16,162 bases of DNA from Gemmiger_A avium (lineage in GTDB: Bacteria > Bacillota > Clostridia > Oscillospirales > Ruminococcaceae): contig DXFE01000056.1 of assembly GCA_019114585.1 (NCBI GenBank), positions 1-16,162 of the forward strand. Reading direction: 5' to 3'. Both the position numbers and the translations under genes were made by a program. Within the stretch, counting starts at the first letter, position 1. Each line of letters begins with the position of its first letter. Below are positions 5,963-14,108 of the stretch, in pieces. The notes under the pieces were generated by a model. It ran no database searches. It had not been told where the DNA came from and saw only the letters and a program-made list of their open reading frames with translations.

Positions 5963-6017
5963 CCGTCCTGTCCGGGGGAACCCGCAAACCTGCCCCATCC
6001 CCCAAAATCCCGCCTCA

Positions 6018-6322
6018 CATTCCACATACAACGCAAATCCCGTGGAAAACCTTTCTATATAAATAGTAAGCCCTGTGCATCAAATGTGCAGAAAAACGGC
6101 CCCAAAACCCGCCCGGGGAGGCCCGGGTGAAAACGGGTGTAAACAGAGAGGATAGTTTTCCACATTTTCAACAGAGTTTTCAAGATTCAACATTCGGCTT
6201 TCCACACCCCCTGTGGACAAATTCTGCTTTTCCACACTTTGCACAAGCTCTGCACAAAATCCGTGGAATATTCCACAGCACGCAAAGCCGCTTGATTGCT
6301 GGCTCTGCACCGGTTTTCCACG
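6018..6322. other. oriC: main DnaA-box cluster between dnaA and dnaN
   Basis: Nine DnaA-box-like 9-mers are visible. On the plus strand: CATTCCACA 6018, TTTTCCACA 6156, CTTTCCACA 6198, TTTTCCACA 6228, TATTCCACA 6269 and TTTTCCACG 6314. On the minus strand: CGTGGAAAA 6041, TGTGGACAA 6212 and CGTGGAATA 6262. The pair 6018/6041 has the 14-bp spacing seen at two upstream sites. CGTGGAATA and TATTCCACA overlap as a perfect 14-bp palindrome (6263-6276). The AT-rich stretch 6050-6070, next to the 6041 box, is a candidate unwinding site. Position between dnaA and dnaN and divergent gene orientation both agree with an origin. Exact functional limits cannot be set from sequence. I see no clear dnaN promoter in 6323-6486. 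Confidence 0.85.
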
Positions 6323-6486
6323 AATTTAACGCCCCCTATTACTCCGGCTACATACCAGTTAGGTTCAACCGCAAAGCAAGGCTTTGGACCGAATTTTTTA
6401 CGTCTGCGTTCCGACAGGCCCGCAAAGCCAATAGGAGCGGTAAATGACGCTTCGCGGCAACCAACAAAAGGACAGGTGAAAACAAC

Positions 6487-7590
6487 ATGAACATTATCTG
6501 CGACAAAGCTCTGCTCAGCGCCGCCATCGACGGCGTGTCCCGGGCCGTCACCCTCCGCTCGTCCATCCCGCAGCTGGAGGGCATCCTGCTGCAGGCCGAC
6601 GGCTTCCAGCTGACCCTCACCGGCTACGACATGGAGATGGCCATCATCACCACCATCGAGGCCAACGTGCGCGAGGCCGGCGAGATCGTGCTGAACGCGA
6701 AACTGCTGGGCGACATGGTCCGCCGGCTGCCCGGCGGCGAGATCACCATCAGCACCGACACCACCGGCAACGCCACCGTCAAGGGCGGTGTGGCCGAGTT
6801 CGACATCAACGCCATGAGCGCCGGCGACTATCCGCCGCTGCCCAACCCCGGCGCCGACCACACCCTGACCATGCCCTGCAGCCAGCTGAAAGAGATCATC
6901 GACCGCACCATCTACGCGGTGAGCCAGGATGACAAGCGCCCGGCCCACACCGGCGAACTGTTCATGATCCAGCCCCAGCAGCTGACGGTGGTGGCGCTGG
7001 ACGGGTTCCGGCTGGCCATTGTGCAGCGCCAGGTGCAGGCCCAGAAAGAGATCCGCATCGTGATCCCCGGCAAGACCCTGCTGGAGGTGAACAAGCTGCT
7101 GCCCGACGATCCGGACGAACAGGTGCAGATCAGCGCCAACCGGCGGTTTGTGGTGTTCGCGGCCCGGGGCTACACCATCATGAGCCGCCTGCTGGAGGGC
7201 GAGTTCCTCAACTACGAGACGGTGATGCCCCACGGCTGCCGCACCCGGGTGGAGGTGGACACCCGCGCCTTCTGCGAGACCATCGAGCGCGCCAGCCTGA
7301 TCATCACCGAGCGGCTGAAAAATCCGCTGCGCATCCAGATCGACGACCATCTGACCGTCCGGTGCCAGACCGCCCTGGGCAAGGTAGTGGACGAGATGGA
7401 GGCCAAGGTGGAGGGCGAACCGGTGGAGATCGGCTTCAACAACCGGTATCTGCTGGACGCCATGCGCAACGCCCGGTGCGAGCGGGTGGTGCTGGAGATC
7501 AGCGGGCCGCTGAGCCCGGTGAAGATCCTGCCCGCCGAGGGCGAGGACTTTACCTATCTGGTGCTGCCGGTGCGGTTCAAGAACGACTGA
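6487..7590 (+). CDS. dnaN: DNA polymerase III beta subunit (sliding clamp)
   Basis: 367 residues, the usual length for three repeated clamp domains. The dimer encircles DNA and tethers the replicative polymerase and many partners. It shows MNIICDKALLSAAI at the start, the LTLTGYDMEM strand, GDYPPLP before domain II, VALDGFRLAI (about 170-180), LLEGEFLNYE, GFNNRYLLDAMR in domain III and the ending LVLPVRFKND, typical of the beta family. AAGGACAGGTGA precedes the ATG. It follows oriC and is 16 bp before the S4-domain gene. Confidence 0.98.
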   Translation: MNIICDKALLSAAIDGVSRAVTLRSSIPQLEGILLQADGFQLTLTGYDMEMAIITTIEANVREAGEIVLNAKLLGDMVRRLPGGEITISTDTTGNATVKGGVAEFDINAMSAGDYPPLPNPGADHTLTMPCSQLKEIIDRTIYAVSQDDKRPAHTGELFMIQPQQLTVVALDGFRLAIVQRQVQAQKEIRIVIPGKTLLEVNKLLPDDPDEQVQISANRRFVVFAARGYTIMSRLLEGEFLNYETVMPHGCRTRVEVDTRAFCETIERASLIITERLKNPLRIQIDDHLTVRCQTALGKVVDEMEAKVEGEPVEIGFNNRYLLDAMRNARCERVVLEISGPLSPVKILPAEGEDFTYLVLPVRFKND

Positions 7591-7606
7591 AAGGCGGGGC
7601 ACAGAG

Positions 7607-7822
7607 ATGGAAAGCATTCTGATTCATACGGAATTTATCAAGCTGGACAGCCTGCTGAAATTTGCCGGGCTGGCTGAGACCGGCGGCGAGGCCAAGGCCA
7701 TGGTGCAGGAAGGCCTGGTCAAGGTGAACGGCGAGGTATGCACCATGCGGGGCAAGAAGATCCGCCCCGGTGACACGGTGGAGACCGGCGGCCGCGCCGT
7801 GCTGGTGCGGGACGGCCAATGA
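7607..7822 (+). CDS. yaaA: S4-domain RNA-binding protein (YaaA/RlbA type)
   Basis: 71 residues, essentially one S4 fold (about 11-60), with IKLDSLLKFAGLAETGG, a conserved AKAMVQEGLVKVNGE strand-turn and KKIRPGDTVE. The S4 domain binds structured RNA, and the dnaN-recF location identifies the YaaA/RlbA subgroup, whose role is linked to ribosome assembly but is not well defined. AAGGCGGGG precedes the ATG. Its stop overlaps the recF start (ATGA), indicating translational coupling. Confidence 0.9.
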   Translation: MESILIHTEFIKLDSLLKFAGLAETGGEAKAMVQEGLVKVNGEVCTMRGKKIRPGDTVETGGRAVLVRDGQ

Positions 7823-8907
7823 AGCTGACCGGCTTTTCGGCGGCGGGGTTCCGCAACCTGGAACCGCTGGAATTTACCCCCGGCGCGGCGCTGACCGTGA
7901 TCTGCGGCCGCAACGGCCAGGGAAAAACCAACCTGCTGGAGGCCATCTGGCTGCTGACCGGGGGTAAGAGCTTCCGGGGCGCCAGGGACGCGGAACTGGT
8001 GGGCCGGGGCAAGGAGTTCGCGGTGCTGGAAGGCGACGTGGACGACGAGGAACGCCCCCAGCACATCCAGCTGACCGTGGGCCTGCCCGGCTCGGGGCGC
8101 CCCGGCCGCACCGCCCGTGTAAACGGGGTGGACATGGGCCGGGCCGGGGCCATTGCCGGCACCTTTACCGCGGTGGTGTTTGAGCCGGGCCATCTGAGCC
8201 TGGTCAAGGGCAGCCCCAGCGGGCGGCGGAATTTTCTGGACGCGGCGCTGTGCCAGCTGTATCCCGGGTATCTGGGGCTGATGCGCCGGTACCTGCGGGT
8301 GGTGACCCAGAAAAACGCGTTGCTGAAAGCCTGGAACCGCACCGCCGGCGCGGGGGAGATGCGCCAGATCTTTGATGAACAGCTTTTGACCCTGGGGGAG
8401 GAGATCGGCCGGCGGCGGCAGGAGTATCTGACCGCCCTGTCCGGCCCGGCCTGCCGGTGCTATGAAGAGATCAGCGGCGGCAGCGAGGCGCTGACCCTGG
8501 CCTACCGCCCCAGCACCCAGCCGGGGGAGAGTTTGGCCCAGGCGCTGGAACGGCTGCGGGCCGCGGAACTGCGGGCCGGCTGCTGCCTGGCGGGGCCCCA
8601 CCGGGACGATTTTGAGGTGCTGCTGAACGGGCAGCCCGCCCGGGTGTTCGGCAGCCAGGGCCAGCAGCGCAGCGTGGTGCTGAGTTTAAAGCTGGCCGAG
8701 GCGGAACAGGCCCGGCAGGTGACCGGCCGCCATCCGGTGATGCTGCTGGACGACGTGCTCAGCGAGCTGGACGCCGGGCGGCAGAGCTACCTGCTGACCC
8801 GGATGGAGGGCAAACAGACCTTTGTGACCGCCTGCGAGAGCGCGGCGTTTCTGCGCACCGACGGGGTCATCTACACCATGGAGGCGGGGCGGCTGTCCCG
8901 CGCCTGA
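7819..8907 (+). CDS. recF: DNA replication and repair protein RecF
   Basis: 362 residues, normal length. RecF is an SMC-like ATPase that, with RecO and RecR, loads RecA at single-strand gaps. Walker A GRNGQGKT is at 30-37 after the typical start MKLTGFSAAGFRNL. GPHRDDFE is at 259-266, the ABC signature FGSQGQQRS at 277-285, and Walker B VMLLDDVLSELD at 307-318. It overlaps the S4 gene by 4 nt and is followed 19 bp later by remB. Codon use matches its neighbours. Confidence 0.98.
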   Translation: MKLTGFSAAGFRNLEPLEFTPGAALTVICGRNGQGKTNLLEAIWLLTGGKSFRGARDAELVGRGKEFAVLEGDVDDEERPQHIQLTVGLPGSGRPGRTARVNGVDMGRAGAIAGTFTAVVFEPGHLSLVKGSPSGRRNFLDAALCQLYPGYLGLMRRYLRVVTQKNALLKAWNRTAGAGEMRQIFDEQLLTLGEEIGRRRQEYLTALSGPACRCYEEISGGSEALTLAYRPSTQPGESLAQALERLRAAELRAGCCLAGPHRDDFEVLLNGQPARVFGSQGQQRSVVLSLKLAEAEQARQVTGRHPVMLLDDVLSELDAGRQSYLLTRMEGKQTFVTACESAAFLRTDGVIYTMEAGRLSRA

Positions 8908-8926
8908 CCGAAAGGAGCGAAAGGCC

Positions 8927-9196
8927 GTGTACCTGCATCTGGGGCAGGACTTCATCCTGCACACCCGGGATATTATCGGGATCTTCGATATGGAGACCGC
9001 CACCCTCTCCCGCCACACCCGGGATTTTCTGCGCCGGGCCGAGACCGAGGGCGCGGTGGTGAGTTTGAGCAACGACCTGCCCAAGAGTTTTGTGCTGGCC
9101 GACTGGCCGGACGAGGCGGTGTTCATCAGCCCCATCTCCAGCGCCACCCTGAAAAAACGCTGCGGCGTGCTGCCCAGCGGTGACGGGGATGAGTGA
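8927..9196 (+). CDS. remB: RemB/YaaB-type DUF370 regulator
   Basis: 89 residues with a GTG start (AAAGGAG 9 nt upstream). It has the DUF370 layout MYLHLGQDFILHTRDIIGIFDME and ends in ISPISSATLKKR, which is characteristic of YaaB/RemB. In B. subtilis RemB is an extracellular-matrix regulator, and the relative RemA binds DNA. The position between recF and gyrB is exactly that of B. subtilis yaaB (remB). What it regulates here cannot be told from sequence. The following 169 bp hold no gene but contain the gyrB promoter region. Confidence 0.9.
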   Translation: MYLHLGQDFILHTRDIIGIFDMETATLSRHTRDFLRRAETEGAVVSLSNDLPKSFVLADWPDEAVFISPISSATLKKRCGVLPSGDGDE

Positions 9197-9274
9197 TTCC
9201 GACCGGTAGAAAATACCAAGAATACTACAAACAGCAAATACGGCAGGGGGCTTTCCGCCGGGGGGCCGCCCGCC

Positions 9275-9324
9275 TTATCTATGCGGATGGGAAATGTATA
9301 TATAAAATATACACATTGTATAGT
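9275..9324 (+). promoter_or_regulatory. AT-rich gyrB promoter/operator region
   Basis: In an otherwise GC-rich spacer, 9292-9324 is strongly AT-rich. It holds a perfect inverted repeat GTATAT/ATATAC (9296-9301 and 9307-9312) and a -10-like TATAGT (9319-9324). TTATCT (9275-9280) is a weak -35 for an alternative -10 within TATATA. The exact start is uncertain, but a gyrase-specific promoter here is likely. The AT-rich spacer would suit supercoiling-sensitive control, which is inference. Confidence 0.5.
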
Positions 9325-9365
9325 CCGCGGGCGCCCGGCATCTCACACACAGGAGGAACGAATCT

Positions 9366-11297
9366 ATGGCAGAGCAAACCAACCGGCCGCAGCATGAATA
9401 CGACGGCAGCCAGATCCAGGTACTGGAAGGGCTGGAGGCGGTGCGCAAACGGCCGGGCATGTACATCGGCAGCACCGGGCCCCGGGGCCTGCACCATCTG
9501 GTGTACGAGATCGTGGACAACTCCATCGACGAGGCGCTGGCCGGTTTCTGCGATCACATCGAGGTGAACATCAAGCCGGGCAACATCATCCAGGTAACCG
9601 ACAACGGCCGCGGCATCCCGGTGGACGTGCAGCCCAAGCTGGGCATCCCGGCGGTGACGGTGGTGTTTACCATCCTGCACGCCGGCGGCAAGTTCGGCGG
9701 CGAGAACAGCGGCTACAAGGTGGCCGGCGGCCTGCACGGCGTGGGCGCGTCGGTGGTGAACGCTTTGAGCGAGTGGCTGGAGGTGCGGGTGCGCCGGGAC
9801 GGCGTGGAGTACCGCCAGAGCTTCAAGCGCGGCATTGCGGACGGCCCGCTGGAAAAGGTAGGCCCCGCCGCCTCCACCGGCACCACCGTCACCTTCAAGC
9901 CGGACCCGGAAATGTTCACCGAGAGCACCGAGTACGACTATGACATCCTGCTGACCCGTCTGCGGGAGGAGAGCTTCCTGAACGCGGGCGTGCGCATCAC
10001 CCTGACCGACGAGCGGGGCGAAGAAGTGGTGCGGGAGAGCATGTGCTACGAGGGCGGCATCAGCAGCTTTGTGGAGTACCTGAACCGCAAGCGGGACATG
10101 ACGGTGCTGCATCCCCAGGTCATTCACCTGAAAGGCCAGCAGGGGGACATCATGGCCGAGGTGGCCCTGCAGTACAACGACAGCTTCAATGAACTGCTGC
10201 TCTCCTTTGCCAACAACGTGAACACCCCCGACGGCGGCACCCACGAGGAGGGCTTCAAGACCGCCCTGACCCGTGTGATGAACGATTTTGGCCGGGAAAA
10301 GGGCTACATCAAGGAAAAGGACGACAACCTGACCGGCAACGACGTGCGGGAAGGTCTGATCTGCGTGATCAGCGTCAAGCTGACCGAGGCCCAGTTCGAG
10401 GGCCAGACCAAAGCCAAGCTGGGCAACACCGAGGTGCGCAGCCTGGTGAGCGGCATGGTCTACGAGAAGCTGAAAGAATTTTTGGAAGAGAATCCCGGTG
10501 TGGCCAAGGCCATCTTTGAAAAGGCCACCCAGGCGGCCCGCGCCCGGGAAGCCGCCCGCAAGGCCCGGGACCTGGTGCGCCGCAAGAGCGCCCTGGAAAC
10601 CAGCCGGATGCCGGGCAAGCTGGCCGACTGCCGGGAAAAAGACCCCTCCAAGACCGAAATCTTCATCGTCGAGGGCGATTCTGCCGGCGGCAGCGCCAAG
10701 ATGGGCCGGGATTCCAATATCCAGGCCATCCTGCCGCTGTGGGGCAAGATGCTCAACGTGGAAAAGGCCCGTCTGGACAAGGTGTACGGCAACGAAAAGC
10801 TGATGCCGGTGGTCACCGCCCTGGGCTGCGGCCTGGGCGAGGAGTTCGACGTGAGCAAGCTGCGGTATCACAAGGTATTCATCATGGCCGATGCGGACGT
10901 GGACGGCAGCCACATCTGCACCCTGATGCTGACCTTCTTCTTCCGGTTCATGCGCCCGCTGATCGAGGGGGGCTATGTGTACATCGCCCAGCCCCCTCTG
11001 TTCAAGCTGGCCCGCGGCAAGGATGTGCGGTACGCCTACTCCGAGCAGGAGATGAGCCGCATCTCCGCCGAGATGGGCCAGGGTGTCAAGGTCAACCGTT
11101 ATAAGGGCCTTGGTGAGATGAACCCGGAACAGCTGTGGGAGACCACCATGAACCCGGACAACCGGGTGATCGTGCAGATCTCCATTGAGGATGCGGAAAA
11201 GGCGGACGAGGCCTTTACCATCCTGATGGGGGACAAGGTGGAGCCCCGCCGCGAATTTATCGAGCGCAACGCCCAGTACGCCACCCTGGACGTGTAA
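9366..11297 (+). CDS. gyrB: DNA gyrase subunit B
   Basis: 643 residues, the short Gram-positive length. It is the ATPase half of gyrase. The GHKL ATPase domain shows EIVDNSIDEALAG (48-60, with the metal-binding Asn52), DNGRGIPV and GLHGVGASVVNALS. The transducer follows. The TOPRIM domain has EGDSAGG (436-442) and DADVDGS (509-515), and the C-terminus has RYKGLGEMNPEQLWETTM. The QRDR-adjacent motif reads PLWGKMLNVEKA rather than the PLRGK form of many gyrases. AGGAGG lies 9 nt before the ATG. It is 12 bp from gyrA and almost surely cotranscribed with it. Confidence 0.98.
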   Translation: MAEQTNRPQHEYDGSQIQVLEGLEAVRKRPGMYIGSTGPRGLHHLVYEIVDNSIDEALAGFCDHIEVNIKPGNIIQVTDNGRGIPVDVQPKLGIPAVTVVFTILHAGGKFGGENSGYKVAGGLHGVGASVVNALSEWLEVRVRRDGVEYRQSFKRGIADGPLEKVGPAASTGTTVTFKPDPEMFTESTEYDYDILLTRLREESFLNAGVRITLTDERGEEVVRESMCYEGGISSFVEYLNRKRDMTVLHPQVIHLKGQQGDIMAEVALQYNDSFNELLLSFANNVNTPDGGTHEEGFKTALTRVMNDFGREKGYIKEKDDNLTGNDVREGLICVISVKLTEAQFEGQTKAKLGNTEVRSLVSGMVYEKLKEFLEENPGVAKAIFEKATQAARAREAARKARDLVRRKSALETSRMPGKLADCREKDPSKTEIFIVEGDSAGGSAKMGRDSNIQAILPLWGKMLNVEKARLDKVYGNEKLMPVVTALGCGLGEEFDVSKLRYHKVFIMADADVDGSHICTLMLTFFFRFMRPLIEGGYVYIAQPPLFKLARGKDVRYAYSEQEMSRISAEMGQGVKVNRYKGLGEMNPEQLWETTMNPDNRVIVQISIEDAEKADEAFTILMGDKVEPRREFIERNAQYATLDV

Positions 11298-11309
11298 GGG
11301 AGGAACAAC

Positions 11310-13859
11310 ATGACCGAAAACATCAATCCCGGCACCCATCTGATCGTCCGGGACGTGAAAGAGGAGATCGAACGGGCGTTTCTGGATTACTCCATGTCCG
11401 TTATCGTGTCCCGGGCGCTGCCTGACGTGCGGGACGGTTTGAAGCCGGTTCACCGCCGTATTCTGTACACCATGCACGAGCGGGGCAACGACCCCCAGCA
11501 TCCCTACCGCAAGAGCGCCGACACCGTAGGTGCGGTGCTGGGCAGCTACCATCCCCACGGCGACGCCTCCGTCTACGACGCGATGGTGCGTCTGGCCCAG
11601 GATTTCAGCCTGCGCTATCCGCTGGTGGATGGCCAGGGTAACTTTGGTAGCGTGGACGGCGACCCCCCGGCTGCCTACCGATACACCGAGGCCCGCATGA
11701 GCAAGATGGCGGTGGAGATGCTCACCGACATCGAGAAGGACACGGTGGATTTTGGCCCGAACTTCGACGAGACCAAGAAAGAGCCCAACGTGCTGCCCAG
11801 CCGGTTCCCGAACCTGCTGGTGAACGGCAGCACCGGTATCGCCGTGGGTATGGCCACCAACATCCCGCCCCACAACCTGCGGGAGGTCATCAACGGCTGC
11901 ATTGCCCTGATTGAAAATCCGGACATCGACCTGGCCGGCCTGATGGAATTCATCAAGGGGCCGGATTTCCCCACCGCGGGCATCATCATGGGCCGCAGCG
12001 GCATCCGGGCGGCCTACGCCACCGGCAAGGGCAAGATCACCCTGCGGGGCCGGGCGGAGATTGAAGAAAAGAAGAACGGCCGGTTCCAGATCATTGTGAC
12101 CGAGATTCCCTACATGGTGAACAAGGCCCGTCTGATCGAGAGCATTGCCGACCTGGTAAAGGACAAGCGGATCGAGGGCATCAGCGACATCAACGACGAG
12201 TCCAACCGGCATGGCATGCGGATCGTCATTGAGCTGCGCCGGGAGGCCAATCCCCAGGTGGTGCTGAACCAGCTGTACCGCTACACCCAGCTGCAGGATA
12301 CCGTGGGCGTGAACCTGCTGGCACTGGACAAGGGCACCCCCAAGGTGATGACCCTGAAAACCATGCTGCAGCGGTATGTGGAGTTTCAGGACGAGGTCAT
12401 CCGCCGCCGGACCCAGTACGATCTGCGCAAGGCGGAGGAACGGGCCCATATTCTGGAAGGCCTGGCCCGCGCCACCGACATTGTGGACGAGATCATTGCC
12501 ACCATCCGGGCCTGCAAGGGCGGCCGCGCCGAGGCGAAGGTGGCGATCATGGAGGCGTTCGGGTTCGACGATCCCCAGGCCGATGCCATCTGCAAGTTCC
12601 AGCTGGGCCAGTTGGCCGGGCTGGAGATTCTCAAGATTGAGAACGAACTGGGCGAACTGCACGAGAAGATCGCCGACTGGCGGGATATTCTGTCCAACGA
12701 CGAGCGGGTGCTGGCCATTGTGCGGGACGAGCTGACCGAGCTGCGGGACAGGTACGGCGACGACCGCCGCACCGAGATCCAGCATGTGAGCGGCGAGGTG
12801 GACATCGAGGATCTGATCCCGGAGGAGACCTGCGTCTTTACCCTGACCCACGCGGGCTACATCAAGCGCCTGCCGGAGGACACCTACCAGGCCCAGAAGC
12901 GGGGCGGCCGGGGTATCAGCGGCCTGTCCCACAAGGACGAGGATTTCGTGGAGGAGATGTTCATTGGCTCCACCCACGATTATGTGATGTTCGTGACCGA
13001 TCAGGGCCGCATCTACCGGCTGAAAGGCTACCAGATTCTGGAGGGCAGCCGCACCAGCCGGGGCACCAACATTGTGAACCTGCTGCCGCTGCAGGAGGGC
13101 GAAAAGGTGACCAGCATGCTGCGGATGCCGGCCAATGACGAGAGCGGCTACCTGGTGATGGTGACCCGGGGCGGCGTGATCAAGCGCACCCCGCTAGAGG
13201 CCTATCACAACATCCGCAAGAGCGGTCTGCTGGCGGTGAGCCTGTACGAGGGCGACAGCCTGGCCTGGACCAAGATCACCTCCGGTGAGGACGAGCTGAT
13301 CGTGGCCACCAAGGGCGGCCAGGCCATCCGGTTCAAGGAGAGCGACGCCCGCAGCATGGGCCGTCTGGGACACGGCGTGCGCGCCATCCGTCTGGCCGAG
13401 GGCGACCAGGTGGTGGGCGTGGGTATCCTGCGTCCGGGCGCCACGGTGTTCACCGTGACCGAACAGGGCAAGGGACGCCGCAGCCGTGTGGACGATTACC
13501 GGATTCAGAGCCGCGGCGGCAAGGGTATCCGGAACTACACCAAGGGCTGTGTGGCCGGTATCAAGGTGCTGGACGACGAGGATGATGTGATCCTGATCAG
13601 CCAGGAGGGTATCGTCATCCGGATGCACGCGGCCGACATCAACCTGCAGAGCCGCTACGGCAGCGGCGTGCGGGTCATGCGGCTGGCCGAGGGCGACCGG
13701 GTGGTGACCGTGGCCCGCACCGAGCATTCCGACGACGCGGTGACCGAAAAGCCCGAGGACGAGCCGGAGGAGACCCTGACCGAAGCCGAACTGGCAGCCA
13801 TCCAGGCCGAGGAGAACGCCCAGGCCGAGGAGCAGCCGGAGGATGAGGGGGAGGAGTAA
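11310..13859 (+). CDS. gyrA: DNA gyrase subunit A
   Basis: 849 residues. It is the DNA cleavage and wrapping subunit. The winged-helix core carries the catalytic Tyr125 in AYRYTEARM. The quinolone-determining loop is HPHGDASVYD (81-90), with Ala86 at the position of E. coli Ser83 and Asp90 at Asp87. The GyrA box is QKRGGRG (529-535), starting the six-bladed C-terminal wrapping domain and separating gyrase from topoisomerase IV. About 45 final residues are a Glu/Asp-rich tail. The last 55 bp are duplicated downstream at 14034-14088, and the present stop lies at the junction with a repeat, so the tail was probably altered by that event. GGGAGG precedes the ATG. Confidence 0.98.
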   Translation: MTENINPGTHLIVRDVKEEIERAFLDYSMSVIVSRALPDVRDGLKPVHRRILYTMHERGNDPQHPYRKSADTVGAVLGSYHPHGDASVYDAMVRLAQDFSLRYPLVDGQGNFGSVDGDPPAAYRYTEARMSKMAVEMLTDIEKDTVDFGPNFDETKKEPNVLPSRFPNLLVNGSTGIAVGMATNIPPHNLREVINGCIALIENPDIDLAGLMEFIKGPDFPTAGIIMGRSGIRAAYATGKGKITLRGRAEIEEKKNGRFQIIVTEIPYMVNKARLIESIADLVKDKRIEGISDINDESNRHGMRIVIELRREANPQVVLNQLYRYTQLQDTVGVNLLALDKGTPKVMTLKTMLQRYVEFQDEVIRRRTQYDLRKAEERAHILEGLARATDIVDEIIATIRACKGGRAEAKVAIMEAFGFDDPQADAICKFQLGQLAGLEILKIENELGELHEKIADWRDILSNDERVLAIVRDELTELRDRYGDDRRTEIQHVSGEVDIEDLIPEETCVFTLTHAGYIKRLPEDTYQAQKRGGRGISGLSHKDEDFVEEMFIGSTHDYVMFVTDQGRIYRLKGYQILEGSRTSRGTNIVNLLPLQEGEKVTSMLRMPANDESGYLVMVTRGGVIKRTPLEAYHNIRKSGLLAVSLYEGDSLAWTKITSGEDELIVATKGGQAIRFKESDARSMGRLGHGVRAIRLAEGDQVVGVGILRPGATVFTVTEQGKGRRSRVDDYRIQSRGGKGIRNYTKGCVAGIKVLDDEDDVILISQEGIVIRMHAADINLQSRYGSGVRVMRLAEGDRVVTVARTEHSDDAVTEKPEDEPEETLTEAELAAIQAEENAQAEEQPEDEGEE

Positions 13860-13860
13860 G

Positions 13861-14024
13861 CAGGCTGTGCGCCGCGACCGCTCCCGGCTGTTCCGGGTGT
13901 GGGATAAACGGCCTTCGGCCGCCCCGGCCTTGCCGGGCCCCCACACGCCTGCACACCCGTCCGCTGAGTAAGGGGGCGTCTGCGGATTCATCGCCCCTCC
14001 CAGGAGGGCCGATTCATCTCGCAG
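13861..14024 (+). repeat. Repeat G, copy 2 (empty form), between duplicated gyrA ends
   Basis: It aligns with the minus strand of 5569-5825 but lacks module M. Features in order: GCTCCCGGCTGTT; the outer stem GTGTGGG (13897-13903) with CCCACAC (13940-13946); GGCC-TTC-GGCC; CCGGCCTTGCCGG; CCGTCCGCT; and a 45-bp end unit (13980-14024) with CCTCC/GGAGG inside. It begins directly after the gyrA stop, and the second copy of the gyrA end starts 10 bp beyond it. Confidence 0.75.
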
Positions 14025-14033
14025 CCGCAGCCC

Positions 14034-14101
14034 CCATCCAGGCCGAGGAGAACGCCCAGGCCGAGGAGCAGCCGGAGGATGAGGGGGACGGCGAGGAATA
14101 A
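14034..14101 (+). pseudogene. Duplicated 3' end of gyrA
   Basis: Positions 14034-14088 are identical to 13798-13852 (55 of 55 bases, offset 236). Reading in the gyrA frame, the copy continues into DGEE and a TAA stop (14099-14101), whereas the intact gene ends in EE. It has no start or ribosome-binding site and is not expected to be translated alone. The copy is followed 7 bp later by repeat F, the same context seen after jag, so this downstream copy may be the original gyrA end. Confidence 0.85.
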
Positions 14102-14108
14102 TGGCCAA

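Noticed and set aside
9193..9567. Open frame overlapping the remB stop and the gyrB start
   Set aside because: It has no ribosome-binding site of its own, crosses the promoter region and overlaps the certain gyrB start.
9279..12977. 1232-codon minus-strand open frame opposite gyrB and gyrA
   Set aside because: It spans two certain genes on the other strand. The low-complexity His/Gln/Gly/Val composition is typical of an antisense frame.
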